NCBI RefSeq assembly: GCF_947496195.1
Contig: NZ_CANMBY010000002.1
Location: 124,001-188,000, forward strand
DNA: 64,000 bases
Direction of reading: 5' to 3'
Origin: an uncultured Polaribacter sp.
GTDB taxonomy: Bacteria; Bacteroidota; Bacteroidia; Flavobacteriales; Flavobacteriaceae
The stretch's first letter is position 1; every line of letters begins with the position of its first letter. Positions 16,343-25,241 of the stretch are shown one piece after another. A program made the position numbers and the translations under genes. A model generated the notes under the pieces. That model did no database searches. It saw nothing but the letters and a program-made list of their open reading frames with translations, and was not told the origin of the DNA.

Positions 16343-17310
16343 TGAACAAACCTATAACAAACTTTATAGAAAAATACTTTTTACATTTTAATGCTGCTGC
16401 TTTAGTAGATGCTGCAAAAGGGTATGAAGATCAACTAAAAGATGGCTCTAAAATGTTAGTTTCTTTAGCAGGAGCCATGAGTACAGCAGAATTAGGCAAA
16501 ATATTTGCAGAAATAATTCGTAAAGATAAAGTACATATTGTGTCTTGTACAGGAGCAAATTTAGAAGAAGATGTGATGAATTTAGTAGCACATTCTCATT
16601 ACAAAAGAGTACCTAATTATAGAGACTTAACTCCACAACAAGAGTGGGATTTATTAGAAAAAGGCTTAAATAGAGTTACAGATACTTGTATCCCAGAAGA
16701 AGAAGCTTTTAGAAGAATACAAGAGCATATTGTAAAAATATGGAAAGATGCAGAAGCTAAAGGAGAACGTTTTTTTCCTCATGAGTTTATGTACAAACTA
16801 TTATTATCTGGCGTTTTAGAAGAGTATTATGAAATAGATATTAAAGACTCTTGGATGTATGCTGCTGCAGAAAAAAACTTACCAATGGTAGTTCCTGGTT
16901 GGGAAGACTCTACAATGGGTAACATTTTTGCATCTTATGTATTAAAAGGTGAGTTAAAAGCAAGTACTATGAAATCTGGTATTGAGTACATGACCTTTTT
17001 AGCAGATTGGTATACAGACAATTCAGACAATGGTATTGGTTTCTTTCAAATAGGAGGAGGTATTGCAGGCGATTTCCCAATCTGTGTAGTACCCATGTTA
17101 TACCAAGATATGGAAAGAACAGATACACCTTTTTGGAGCTATTTCTGTCAGATATCAGATTCTACTACAAGTTATGGTTCGTATTCTGGTGCAGTACCAA
17201 ATGAAAAAATTACTTGGGGTAAATTAGATATAAATACACCAAAATTTATCATAGAAAGTGATGCTACTATTGTTGCACCTCTTATATTTGCTTATTTATT
17301 AGAAATGTAA
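16342..17310 (+). CDS. Deoxyhypusine synthase-family protein
   Basis: 322 residues, GTG start sharing the G of the previous TAG stop. In eukaryotes this NAD-dependent family transfers the aminobutyl group of spermidine to eIF5A. The catalytic Lys is retained as K294 in ITWGKL, together with SLAGAMSTAEL, VPGWEDSTMGN and the GGGIAGDF glycine loop. Bacteria lack eIF5A, so the acceptor is likely a free amine such as putrescine, giving homospermidine or a related triamine. This is inference from the operon, which supplies putrescine. It is the fourth gene of the operon. Confidence 0.85.
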   Translation: MNKPITNFIEKYFLHFNAAALVDAAKGYEDQLKDGSKMLVSLAGAMSTAELGKIFAEIIRKDKVHIVSCTGANLEEDVMNLVAHSHYKRVPNYRDLTPQQEWDLLEKGLNRVTDTCIPEEEAFRRIQEHIVKIWKDAEAKGERFFPHEFMYKLLLSGVLEEYYEIDIKDSWMYAAAEKNLPMVVPGWEDSTMGNIFASYVLKGELKASTMKSGIEYMTFLADWYTDNSDNGIGFFQIGGGIAGDFPICVVPMLYQDMERTDTPFWSYFCQISDSTTSYGSYSGAVPNEKITWGKLDINTPKFIIESDATIVAPLIFAYLLEM

Positions 17311-17315
17311 ATCTT

Positions 17316-17600
17316 ATGAGAAGAGTAATTGTTGAATACGCAAAGTTAACAAGAGACATATTAGATATGTTAATTGACAAATATCCTGATGGATATGACT
17401 ATGAAGATATTATCTCTTTTAAAAACGCTAAAGGAGAAACTGTAAAAGCTGTAGAGCTAAGAACAGAAGACACTGTATATTTGGTAAAAGTAAGTTCTAA
17501 GTTAGAAAATGCTATGGAAGAATATGCAGAAGACGAAGATTATTTTGATGATAATGACGACTTTGATGTAAATGTTCCTGATGACGAAGACGAAAACTAA
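17316..17600 (+). CDS. Small acidic conserved protein at the end of the polyamine operon
   Basis: 94 residues, 5 bp after the deoxyhypusine synthase-like gene. The folded part (about 1-68) begins MRRVIVEYAKLTRDILDMLID and includes FKNAKGETVKAVELRTEDTVYLVKVS. The last 26 residues are almost entirely Asp/Glu. I do not recognise a named function. The acidic tail could bind a polycation such as polyamine or a basic protein partner, which is speculation from composition and position. It is followed by a strong terminator closing the operon. Confidence 0.75.
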   Translation: MRRVIVEYAKLTRDILDMLIDKYPDGYDYEDIISFKNAKGETVKAVELRTEDTVYLVKVSSKLENAMEEYAEDEDYFDDNDDFDVNVPDDEDEN

Positions 17601-17608
17601 ATAAAATA

Positions 17609-17639
17609 AAAAAAGCCCAGAATATTCTGGGCTTTTTTT
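17609..17639 (+). terminator. Terminator of the polyamine operon
   Basis: AAAAAGCCCAGA pairs with TCTGGGCTTTTT around a short ATAT-type loop, with a 7-T tail, about 10 bp after the stop. From here to the his promoter (17640-17819) is AT-rich sequence in which I see no gene. Confidence 0.92.
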
Positions 17640-17819
17640 AACTTCATTAAGTTTAAATCGATTATAATGTCGTTTTAATTACTTATAATGGTAGTTAGCA
17701 AACTACGGTTTTTAAAATCTTAAATAAAAGGGAAAAAACTCTTTTTTAAACACAAAAAATTAACAAAAATTAAAATTTTGATAAATAACTCAGCTTTAAC
17801 ATAATTTTTTAATTTTTAT

Positions 17820-17851
17820 TTGGAACATATTTCTAAAAAGTAAGATATTTG
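17820..17851 (+). promoter_or_regulatory. his operon promoter
   Basis: TTG (17820-17822), 21-bp spacer, GATATTTG (17844-17851), one mismatch from TAnnTTTG. The predicted start near 17858 is 12 bp before the leader-peptide ATG. Confidence 0.6.
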
Positions 17852-17869
17852 CAATAAGAAATAATAAAC

Positions 17870-17926
17870 ATGAAATTTACAAACAATCATCACCATCATT
17901 TTTTTAATTGCACTCAAGCGATTTAA
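17870..17926 (+). CDS. hisL: Histidine operon leader peptide (18 aa, four consecutive His)
   Basis: ATG 17870 to TAA 17924-17926 encodes MKFTNNHHHHFFNCTQAI. The four adjacent His codons (17888-17899) sit between the promoter and an intrinsic terminator that precedes hisG, the arrangement of ribosome-stalling attenuation. The codons for Thr-Gln-Ala (17912-17920) contain CTCAAGCG, which can pair with the terminator's left arm. The peptide is expected to act only through its translation. Confidence 0.9.
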   Translation: MKFTNNHHHHFFNCTQAI

Positions 17927-17956
17927 GAATGTATTGATGATTATCAAAATATTTAT

Positions 17957-17988
17957 AAACCCGTTTGAGAAATTCAAACGGGTTTTTT
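17957..17988 (+). terminator. his attenuator (intrinsic terminator upstream of hisG)
   Basis: AAACCCGTTTGA (17957-17968) pairs with TCAAACGGGTTT (17974-17985), 12 bp with a 5-nt loop and a T run from 17983 to 17988. The alternative antiterminator pairs CTCAAGCG (17913-17920, inside the leader ORF) with CGTTTGAG (17962-17969), 8 bp with one G-U. Forming it removes the left arm of the terminator. Confidence 0.88.
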
Positions 17989-18039
17989 ATTGAGCTTACA
18001 AAACCTATTGAATTCTCAAAAACCAAACAAAGAAAAAAA

Positions 18040-18897
18040 GTGAATAAATTAAGAATTGCAGTACAGAAATCAGGTAGATTAAACGAAGATTCTATGAGAA
18101 TCTTAAAAGATGTAGGTATTTCTATAGATAATGGAAAAGATCAATTAAAAGCAGCAGCTAGAGACTTTCCTGTAGAAGTTTTTTATTTACGAAATGGAGA
18201 TATACCTCAGTATTTAAAAGATGGTGTTGTAGATGCAGCTATTATTGGAGAGAATGTTTTAATAGAAAAAGGAGAAGGTATTAATTTTGTAGAGCGTTTA
18301 GGTTTTTCTAAATGCAAAGTGTCTATAGCTGTACCAAAAGATGCTAAAGAAAACTCTTTAAAAGACTTAGCAGGTAAAAAAATTGCTACTTCGTATCCAA
18401 AAACTGTAGAAAAATTTTTAGCAGCACAAAATATTGAAGCACAATTACATATCATTAATGGTTCTGTAGAAATTGCTCCAAATATTGGGTTAGCAGATGG
18501 TATTTGTGATATTGTTTCAAGTGGTAGTACCTTATTTAAAAATGGATTAAAAGAAATAGAAGTTTTATTAAAATCGGAAGCTGTTTTAGCTGTTTCTCCT
18601 AAAATCGATGCAGAAAGACAAGCTATTTTAGAGAAAATTCAATTTAGAATCCAGTCTGTTTTAAAAGGGCGTCAATCTAAATACGTACTATTAAATGCAC
18701 CAAATGATAAGTTAGAGGCTATTATTAATATTTTACCAGGTATGAGAAGTCCAACTGTATTACCATTAGCACAAGAAGGATGGAGCTCTGTACATTCTGT
18801 AATACCTAAAAATCAATTTTGGGAGATTATAGATGAATTAAAAAAGAATGGGGCAGAAGGTATATTAGTATGTCCAATTGAAAAAATGGTTGTTTAA
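18040..18897 (+). CDS. hisG: ATP phosphoribosyltransferase, long form
   Basis: 285 residues from GTG 18040, where homology begins (NKLRIAVQKSGRLNEDS); the frame extends to 17965 but that part overlaps the attenuator. It catalyses the first step of histidine synthesis, ATP plus PRPP to phosphoribosyl-ATP. DIVSSGSTLFKNGLKEIE is the PRPP-binding block. The C-terminal third (about 210-285) is the regulatory ACT-like domain of long HisG, so no HisZ is needed and feedback by histidine is expected. It is the first structural gene after the attenuator. Confidence 0.95.
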   Translation: MNKLRIAVQKSGRLNEDSMRILKDVGISIDNGKDQLKAAARDFPVEVFYLRNGDIPQYLKDGVVDAAIIGENVLIEKGEGINFVERLGFSKCKVSIAVPKDAKENSLKDLAGKKIATSYPKTVEKFLAAQNIEAQLHIINGSVEIAPNIGLADGICDIVSSGSTLFKNGLKEIEVLLKSEAVLAVSPKIDAERQAILEKIQFRIQSVLKGRQSKYVLLNAPNDKLEAIINILPGMRSPTVLPLAQEGWSSVHSVIPKNQFWEIIDELKKNGAEGILVCPIEKMVV

Positions 18898-18898
18898 T

Positions 18899-20182
18899 AT
18901 GAAAACAATACTAAATCCTGCACAAAAAGACTGGTCATCAATTTTACAAAGACCTACAAAAACAGTAGACGATATAGAAGCTACTGTAAACCAAGTTTTT
19001 GGTGATGTTCAAAAAAATGGAGATTCAGCTGTCAATAAATATACACAACTTTTTGATGGTGTTACTTTAGCAAATAATTTAGTTTCTTCATCAGAAATTG
19101 AGGAAGCAAACAACTTCATTTCTTCTGAATTAAAAGAGGCAATTATTACAGCACAGAAAAACATTATTGCTTTTCATTTAGCGCAAAAAACAGCAAAAGT
19201 TTTTGTAGAAACTACAAATGGAGTTGAATGTTGGCAAGAAAAGAGACCCATTCAAAAAGTAGGTTTATACATTCCTGGTGGCACAGCTCCTTTATTTTCA
19301 ACAGTTTTAATGTTGGCAATTCCAGCACAAATTGCAGGTTGTAAAGAAATCGTATTATGTTCACCACCCAATAAAAAAGGTAAAATTCATCCAGCAATTT
19401 TATTTGCTGCAAATCTTTGTGGCGTTACTAAAATTATAAAAGTAGGTGGTATACAAGCTGTTGCTGGTTTAACATTTGGCACAAAAGCTATACCTCAAGT
19501 ATATAAAATATTTGGCCCTGGAAATCAATTTGTTACTGTTGCAAAACAGTTAGCTACTAAATATGGAGTAGCTATTGATATGCCTGCAGGACCAAGTGAA
19601 TTGTTAGTGGTTGCAGATGATAGTGCAAAAGCTAGTTATGTAGCTTCAGACTTATTAAGTCAAGCAGAACATGGTGCAGATAGTCAGGTAATTTTGGTAT
19701 CAACTTCTCAAAAGTTAATTGATGAAGTTGCTGTTGAAATAGATAAACAACTTTTAGCTTTACCTAGAATTGAAATTGCTAAAAAAGCCATTGAAAATTC
19801 TAAATCAATATTAGTAGCTAATAATGAAATTGCTTTAGCATTGATTAATGAATATGGTCCTGAACACTTTATTGTTTGTACAAATAACAATGACTATTAT
19901 ATAGATAATATAGCAAATGCTGGTTCTGTTTTTATTGGTAATTACACACCAGAAAGTGCAGGAGATTATGCATCAGGCACAAACCATACTTTACCAACTA
20001 ATGGGTTTAGTAAAGCCTATTCAGGAGTAAATTTAGATAGTTTTACAAAGAGTATTACATTTCAAAAAATATCTAAAGAAGGAATACAAAATATAGGGAA
20101 TGCTATAGAAATTATGGCAGAAGCAGAAGGATTACAAGCACATAAAAATGCTGTTGCTATTCGTTTAAAAGATCTAAAGTAA
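18899..20182 (+). CDS. hisD: Histidinol dehydrogenase
   Basis: 427 residues from ATG 18899, one base after the hisG stop; a longer frame starting inside hisG is rejected. The enzyme oxidises histidinol to histidine in two NAD-dependent steps with Zn. Family blocks: VGLYIPGGTAPLFSTVLM, FGPGNQFVTVAK, DMPAGPSELLVVAD, SQAEHGADSQ (Zn-binding Gln/His), NEYGPEHFIV (catalytic Glu-His pair) and GDYASGTNHTLPT. Length is typical. Confidence 0.97.
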   Translation: MKTILNPAQKDWSSILQRPTKTVDDIEATVNQVFGDVQKNGDSAVNKYTQLFDGVTLANNLVSSSEIEEANNFISSELKEAIITAQKNIIAFHLAQKTAKVFVETTNGVECWQEKRPIQKVGLYIPGGTAPLFSTVLMLAIPAQIAGCKEIVLCSPPNKKGKIHPAILFAANLCGVTKIIKVGGIQAVAGLTFGTKAIPQVYKIFGPGNQFVTVAKQLATKYGVAIDMPAGPSELLVVADDSAKASYVASDLLSQAEHGADSQVILVSTSQKLIDEVAVEIDKQLLALPRIEIAKKAIENSKSILVANNEIALALINEYGPEHFIVCTNNNDYYIDNIANAGSVFIGNYTPESAGDYASGTNHTLPTNGFSKAYSGVNLDSFTKSITFQKISKEGIQNIGNAIEIMAEAEGLQAHKNAVAIRLKDLK

Positions 20183-20220
20183 AATTGTAACGAAAACCAT
20201 AGACTTACAGTCTTTAAAGT

Positions 20221-21276
20221 ATGAAAACAGACTTTAACATTAACAGCATCATTAGAGATAATATTAAAAAACTAAAGCCATATTCATCTGCCAGAGATGA
20301 GTATAAAGATGCTTCTTCTTTTAATATGATTTTTTTAGATGCTAACGAAAATCCTTTTGAAAACGGAGTAAATCGTTATCCAGATCCACAGCAAAATTTG
20401 GTAAAAGATGAGCTTTCTAAAATTAAAGAAATTCCTAAAGAAAATATTTTATTAGGTAATGGAAGTGATGAAGTTCTCGATTTAATTTTTAGAGCTTTCT
20501 GTGAGCCATATAAAGATAATATTATCACTTTACCACCTACTTATGGTATGTATGGTGTATTAGCAGATTTAAATGCTATAGAAAATAGACAAGTATTACT
20601 TTCTAATCAATTTCAACCTAAAACAGATGAAATTTTAGCCAAAGTAGATAGTAATAGTAAAATATTGTTTTTGTGTTCTCCTAATAATCCTTCTGGAAAC
20701 TCATTTTCTAAAGAAAAAGTAGAATACTTATTAGATCGTTTTAAAGGATTAGTAGTTTTAGACGAGGCTTACATAGATTTTTCAACTCAGAAAAGTTGGC
20801 TAACTAAATTAGAAAAATATCCAAATCTAATTATTACCCAAACTTTATCTAAAGCTTATGGTATGGCTGGTATTCGCTTAGGAATATGTTATGCCTCTAA
20901 AGAAATTATTCAAATATTAAACAATATTAAACCTCCTTACAATATTAATAGTTTAACACAGCAAAAAGCGTTAAATCGTTTACAAAACTATAGTGAGATT
21001 AGTAACGAAATTTCTCAAATCATAAGTGAGCGTAAACGTCTAAAAAAAGAGTTAGAATGTTGTGTAAATTATATTGAAAAAGTGTACGAATCTGATGCTA
21101 ATTTTCTATTAATTAAAGTAGATGATGCTAATAAACGCTATCAAGAATTAATAGAATATGGAGTAGTAATTAGAAACAGAACTACACAACCTTTGTGCGA
21201 AAACTGCTTAAGAATAAGTGTAGGGATTTGTGAAGAAAATCAAGTATTAATTAGAGCTTTAAAAGCAATACAATAA
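20221..21276 (+). CDS. hisC: Histidinol-phosphate aminotransferase
   Basis: 351 residues, fold I PLP aminotransferase. [11 protein letters not shown] near residue 80, [22 protein letters not shown] and [14 protein letters not shown] (the Lys forms the PLP aldimine) are present. It converts imidazole acetol phosphate to histidinol phosphate. It starts 38 bp after hisD and its TAA overlaps the ATG of hisB by one base. Confidence 0.96.
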   Translation: MKTDFNINSIIRDNIKKLKPYSSARDEYKDASSFNMIFLDANENPFENGVNRYPDPQQNLVKDELSKIKEIPKENILLGNGSDEVLDLIFRAFCEPYKDNIITLPPTYGMYGVLADLNAIENRQVLLSNQFQPKTDEILAKVDSNSKILFLCSPNNPSGNSFSKEKVEYLLDRFKGLVVLDEAYIDFSTQKSWLTKLEKYPNLIITQTLSKAYGMAGIRLGICYASKEIIQILNNIKPPYNINSLTQQKALNRLQNYSEISNEISQIISERKRLKKELECCVNYIEKVYESDANFLLIKVDDANKRYQELIEYGVVIRNRTTQPLCENCLRISVGICEENQVLIRALKAIQ

Positions 21277-22412
21277 TGAAAAAAGTATTATTTATAGATA
21301 GAGATGGCACTTTAGTTTTAGAACCACCTGTTGATTATCAATTAGATAGTTTAGAAAAATTAGAATTTTATCCAAAGGTATTTCAATACATGGCAAAAAT
21401 TGCTAGTGAACTAGATTATGAATTGGTTATGGTTACCAATCAAGATGGTTTAGGCACAGATTCTTTTCCTGAAGATACTTTTTGGCCTGCACAAAACAAA
21501 GTTATTTCTGCTTTTGAAAAAGAAGGTGTTGTTTTTTCTGAAGTTTGCATAGACAAAACCTTTCCACATGAAAATGCTGAAACACGAAAACCAAGAACGG
21601 GTTTATTAACTAAATACTTTTCAGAAGATTATGATTTAGCAAATTCTTTTGTTTTGGGTGATAGAATTACTGACATGGAATTGGCTAAAAACCTTGGGGC
21701 TAAAGGAATCTACTTAGCTGAAAACCCAGAATTAGGAGCAGATGAAATTGAAGCTGACAAACAAGAAATTTTAGATTGTATTGCATTAACATCTACAGAT
21801 TGGCAGAGTATCTACGAATTTTTAAAACTAAAAGATAGAGTAGCTGAAATTACTAGAAACACTAATGAAACAAAGATTTATATCAAGTTAAATTTAGATG
21901 GTTCAGGTAAAAATGATATAGATACTGGTTTAAAATTCTTCGATCATATGTTAGATCAAATTGGTAGACATGGAGCAATGGATTTAACGATTAAAGTTAA
22001 TGGTGATTTAGAAGTTGATGAACACCATACTATAGAAGATACCATGATTGCTTTTGGAGAACTGTTCAACAAAGCTTTAGGTAACAAATTAGGGATTGAA
22101 AGATATGGATTCTGTTTACCTATGGACGATTGCCTAGCTCAAGTTGCTGTGGATTTTGGAGGTAGAAATTGGTTAGAATGGGATGCAGAATTTAAACGTG
22201 AAAAAATTGGTGATATGCCAACTGAAATGTTTTTTCATTTATTTAAATCGTTTACAGATGGTGCAAAATGTAATTTAAATATTAAAGCAGAAGGAACAAA
22301 CGAACATCATAAAATCGAAGGTATTTTTAAAGCATTTGCAAAAGCTATGAAAATGGCAGTTAAAAGAGATGCAAATAAAATGTTTTTACCATCAACAAAA
22401 GGATTATTATAA
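21276..22412 (+). CDS. hisB: Bifunctional histidinol-phosphatase / imidazoleglycerol-phosphate dehydratase
   Basis: 378 residues. The N-terminal HAD phosphatase (about 1-165) has the nucleophile motif [10 protein letters not shown], the acid LVMVTNQDG and [10 protein letters not shown]. The C-terminal dehydratase (about 190-378) carries the Mn-binding repeats [10 protein letters not shown] and [13 protein letters not shown] and ends FLPSTKGLL. The fusion is of the enterobacterial type and provides the histidinol phosphatase step, so the operon encodes every enzyme of the pathway. Confidence 0.97.
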   Translation: MKKVLFIDRDGTLVLEPPVDYQLDSLEKLEFYPKVFQYMAKIASELDYELVMVTNQDGLGTDSFPEDTFWPAQNKVISAFEKEGVVFSEVCIDKTFPHENAETRKPRTGLLTKYFSEDYDLANSFVLGDRITDMELAKNLGAKGIYLAENPELGADEIEADKQEILDCIALTSTDWQSIYEFLKLKDRVAEITRNTNETKIYIKLNLDGSGKNDIDTGLKFFDHMLDQIGRHGAMDLTIKVNGDLEVDEHHTIEDTMIAFGELFNKALGNKLGIERYGFCLPMDDCLAQVAVDFGGRNWLEWDAEFKREKIGDMPTEMFFHLFKSFTDGAKCNLNIKAEGTNEHHKIEGIFKAFAKAMKMAVKRDANKMFLPSTKGLL

Positions 22413-23006
22413 ATGAAACTTGTTATTATAAATTATGGTGCAGGAAACATTAAAAGTATTCAATTTGCTTTTAAAAGATTAGGTGTAGAAGCTGTTTTAA
22501 CCAACAATATCGATGAAATAAAAGCTGCAGATAAAGTTATTTTTCCTGGAGTAGGTGAAGCTAGTTCTGCTATGAGAATGTTACAAGAAAGTGGTTTAGA
22601 TAAAGTAATACCTACATTAACTCAGCCAGTTTTAGGTATTTGTTTAGGGATGCAGTTAATGTGCAATTCATCAGAAGAAGGTAATACTAAAGGCCTAGGC
22701 ATTTTTAATGTTGATGTTAAACGTTTTTCAAATCAAGTTAAAGTACCTCAAATGGGTTGGAATGTAATAGCTGATTTAAAATCAGATTTATTTAAAGATA
22801 TTAAAGAAAAAGAGTTTATGTATTTGGTGCATAGTTATTATGCTCCAACTTGTAATGAAATGATTGCCAAAACAGATTATGAGGTTGAGTATGCATCTGC
22901 ATTACAAAAAGATAATTTTTATGGAGTTCAATTTCATCCTGAGAAAAGTGGCATCAAAGGTTCAAAAATATTAGAAAATTTTTTGAAACTAAAAACTAAC
23001 AACTAA
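22413..23006 (+). CDS. hisH: Imidazole glycerol phosphate synthase, glutaminase subunit
   Basis: 197 residues, class I glutamine amidotransferase. The catalytic Cys lies in GICLGMQLM, and the His/Glu pair in YGVQFHPEKSG. VIINYGAGNIKSIQ is the standard N-terminus. It supplies ammonia to HisF. It begins directly after the hisB stop, and the gene's last codons lie in a repetitive AACTAAAAAC-type sequence. Confidence 0.96.
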   Translation: MKLVIINYGAGNIKSIQFAFKRLGVEAVLTNNIDEIKAADKVIFPGVGEASSAMRMLQESGLDKVIPTLTQPVLGICLGMQLMCNSSEEGNTKGLGIFNVDVKRFSNQVKVPQMGWNVIADLKSDLFKDIKEKEFMYLVHSYYAPTCNEMIAKTDYEVEYASALQKDNFYGVQFHPEKSGIKGSKILENFLKLKTNN

Positions 23007-23021
23007 AAACCAAACACTATT

Positions 23022-23759
23022 TTGAGAATTATACCAGCCATAGATATTATAGAAGGTAAGTGCGTTCGTTTAACAAAAGGAGACTACAAGACTAAAAAAA
23101 TATATAATGAGAACCCTCTTGAAGTTGCTAAGGAATTTGAAGCTGCAGGAATAGAATATTTGCATGTTGTAGATTTAGATGGTGCTAAAGCAAGTCAGAT
23201 TATCAATTATAAGGTGTTAGAGCAAATTGCTACTAAAACCAGTTTAAAAATTGATTTTGGAGGTGGTTTAAAATCAGACAAAGATTTAGAAATTGCTTTT
23301 AATTCAGGAGCAAATCAAATCACAGGAGGAAGTATTGCAGTAAAAAACAAACCTGTATTTGAAAGTTGGATTACTAAATTTGGTGCTGAGAAAATTATTT
23401 TAGGAGCCGACTTTTATCCAGATAATTCTGGAGGCAAAATTGCAACTAATGGTTGGCAAGAAGAAAGTACTTTAGAATTAATTCCGTTTATTTCTGGTTA
23501 TCAGCAAAAAGGAATACAATACGTAATTTGTACAGATATTTCTAAAGATGGTATGTTGCAAGGACCAAGTTTTGAAGTTTATAAAAATATTTTAGCAGAA
23601 GTAAAACCTTTAAAATTAATAGCTTCAGGAGGAATATCAACTTTTGATGAAATTCCAAAATTAGCAGAATTAGGTTGTGAAGGCGTTATTATTGGCAAAG
23701 CTATTTACGAAAATAAAATCAGTTTAAAACAATTAGAGAATTATATAGTTAACGGTTAA
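23022..23759 (+). CDS. hisA: ProFAR isomerase
   Basis: 245 residues with a TTG start, fixed by the conserved N-terminus [21 protein letters not shown]. It is a (beta/alpha)8 barrel that isomerises ProFAR to PRFAR. The catalytic Asp lies in PAIDII and the second in [15 protein letters not shown]; the phosphate-binding loops are DFGGGL and [10 protein letters not shown]. It is 15 bp after hisH. Confidence 0.95.
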   Translation: MRIIPAIDIIEGKCVRLTKGDYKTKKIYNENPLEVAKEFEAAGIEYLHVVDLDGAKASQIINYKVLEQIATKTSLKIDFGGGLKSDKDLEIAFNSGANQITGGSIAVKNKPVFESWITKFGAEKIILGADFYPDNSGGKIATNGWQEESTLELIPFISGYQQKGIQYVICTDISKDGMLQGPSFEVYKNILAEVKPLKLIASGGISTFDEIPKLAELGCEGVIIGKAIYENKISLKQLENYIVNG

Positions 23760-23761
23760 TA

Positions 23762-23811
23762 GTTTTTAGTGGATGGTTTATCACTCAAACCAAAAACGAG
23801 AAACTAAAAAC
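23762..23811 (+). repeat. Nested inverted repeat in the hisA-hisF spacer
   Basis: GTTTTTAGT (23762-23770) pairs with ACTAAAAAC (23803-23811), and inside it GGTTT (23775-23779) pairs with AAACC (23787-23791). The right arm belongs to an AACTAAAAACC motif that also occurs in the hisH-hisA junction (23001-23011). It may tune relative expression or mRNA stability of hisF. Confidence 0.5.
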
Positions 23812-23828
23812 CAAAAACCAAAGAATAA

Positions 23829-24584
23829 ATGCTAACAAAAAGAATAGTACCTTGTTTAGATATTAAAAACGGAAGAACTGTAAAAGGTGTCAATTTTGTA
23901 AATTTAATTGATGCTGGAGATCCAGTAGTTTTAGCTAAACAATATGCAGATTTAGGTGCAGATGAATTAGTTTTTTTAGATATAGCTGCTACTTTAGAAA
24001 ACAGAGGCACTACTTTAGATATGGTTTTAAAGGTTGCAAAACAAGTAAATATTCCATTTACAGTTGGGGGTGGTATTTCTTCTGTAGAACATGTAGATGC
24101 CTTGTTAAAATGTGGTGCAGATAAAGTTTCTATCAATTCATCAGCAGTAAAAAGACCTGATTTAATAAACGAATTATCACAAAAGTTTGGAAGTCAGTGT
24201 GTGGTAGTCGCTATAGATGCAAAACAAATTGATGGTGAATGGTTTGTGCATTTGGCAGGAGGAACAATTCCTACAGACATAAAATTATTTGAATGGGCTA
24301 AAGAAGTTGAAGAACGAGGTGCAGGAGAAATTTTGTTTACTTCAATGAATCATGATGGTACAAAAGCAGGATTTGCTAATAAGGCTTTAGCCTACTTATC
24401 AGATTTAGTAAACATTCCAATAATCGCTTCAGGTGGTGCAGGTAATGTTCAGCATTTTATAGATACATTTACATTGGGAAAATCTGATGCTGCTTTAGCA
24501 GCCAGTGTTTTTCATTTTGGAGAAATTCCGATTTTAGAATTAAAACAAAAATTAAAGGAAAATAATATTCCTGTAAGAATATAA
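23829..24584 (+). CDS. hisF: Imidazole glycerol phosphate synthase, cyclase subunit
   Basis: 251 residues, (beta/alpha)8 barrel. [19 protein letters not shown] is the diagnostic N-terminus with the catalytic Asp. [13 protein letters not shown] and [11 protein letters not shown] bind the two phosphates, and [14 protein letters not shown] carries the second catalytic Asp. With HisH it converts PRFAR and glutamine to imidazole glycerol phosphate and AICAR. It is separated from hisA by a 69-bp spacer containing an inverted repeat. Confidence 0.97.
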   Translation: MLTKRIVPCLDIKNGRTVKGVNFVNLIDAGDPVVLAKQYADLGADELVFLDIAATLENRGTTLDMVLKVAKQVNIPFTVGGGISSVEHVDALLKCGADKVSINSSAVKRPDLINELSQKFGSQCVVVAIDAKQIDGEWFVHLAGGTIPTDIKLFEWAKEVEERGAGEILFTSMNHDGTKAGFANKALAYLSDLVNIPIIASGGAGNVQHFIDTFTLGKSDAALAASVFHFGEIPILELKQKLKENNIPVRI

Positions 24585-24587
24585 GTT

Positions 24588-25187
24588 ATGAATATCGATT
24601 TCAATAAAAATAACGATGGTTTAGTGCCAGCAATCATACAAGATGCTACTACAAAAAATGTATTGATGTTGGGTTATATGAATGAGGAAGCTTTTGCGAA
24701 AACACAAGAAACAAAGCTAGTTACTTTTTATAGCAGAACTAAAAACAGACTTTGGACCAAAGGTGAAGAAAGTGGTAATGTGTTGCATTTAGTTGATATG
24801 AAATTAGATTGTGACAACGATACTTTATTGATTCAAGTAAACCCCAAAGGACCTACTTGTCATAAAGGTTCAGATACGTGTTGGAATGAAGAAAATTCTC
24901 CTAATTATGGTTTCTTTACTACATTAGAAAATGTTATTAAAGAAAGAGTTGCTAATAAAGACACTAAAAAATCTTACGTAGCAAGTTTATTTGATAAAGG
25001 GATAAATAAAGTAGCTCAAAAAGTAGGAGAGGAGGCAGTAGAAACTGTTATAGAAGCTATGGATACTAATGATGAGTTATTCTTATATGAATCAGCTGAT
25101 TTACTTTTCCATTACTTAATGTTGTTACAAGCGAAAGGATTTACCTTAAAAGATATAGAAACAGAATTAAAAAGTAGACACAAATAA
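24588..25187 (+). CDS. hisIE: Bifunctional phosphoribosyl-AMP cyclohydrolase / phosphoribosyl-ATP pyrophosphohydrolase
   Basis: 199 residues. The HisI part (about 1-105) has VLMLGYMNEEA, TKGEESGN, and the metal-binding CDNDTLL and GPTCHKGSDTCW. The HisE part (about 112-199) has SYVASLFDKGINKVAQKVGEEAVE with the MazG-like acidic helix. It performs steps 2 and 3 of the pathway. It is the last gene of the operon, 3 bp after hisF, and is followed by a terminator. Confidence 0.97.
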   Translation: MNIDFNKNNDGLVPAIIQDATTKNVLMLGYMNEEAFAKTQETKLVTFYSRTKNRLWTKGEESGNVLHLVDMKLDCDNDTLLIQVNPKGPTCHKGSDTCWNEENSPNYGFFTTLENVIKERVANKDTKKSYVASLFDKGINKVAQKVGEEAVETVIEAMDTNDELFLYESADLLFHYLMLLQAKGFTLKDIETELKSRHK

Positions 25188-25189
25188 AA

Positions 25190-25216
25190 CAAACCCTCAC
25201 AAATTGCGAGGGTTTT
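25190..25216 (+). terminator. his operon terminator
   Basis: AAACCCTC (25191-25198) pairs with GAGGGTTT (25208-25215) around a 9-nt loop, with a short T run. Confidence 0.75.
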
Positions 25217-25241
25217 CTAATATATAGTATTCTTAGAAAGT

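Noticed and set aside
17965..18039. N-terminal extension of hisG to 17965
   Set aside because: It overlaps the attenuator hairpin, and HisG homology starts at the GTG at 18040.
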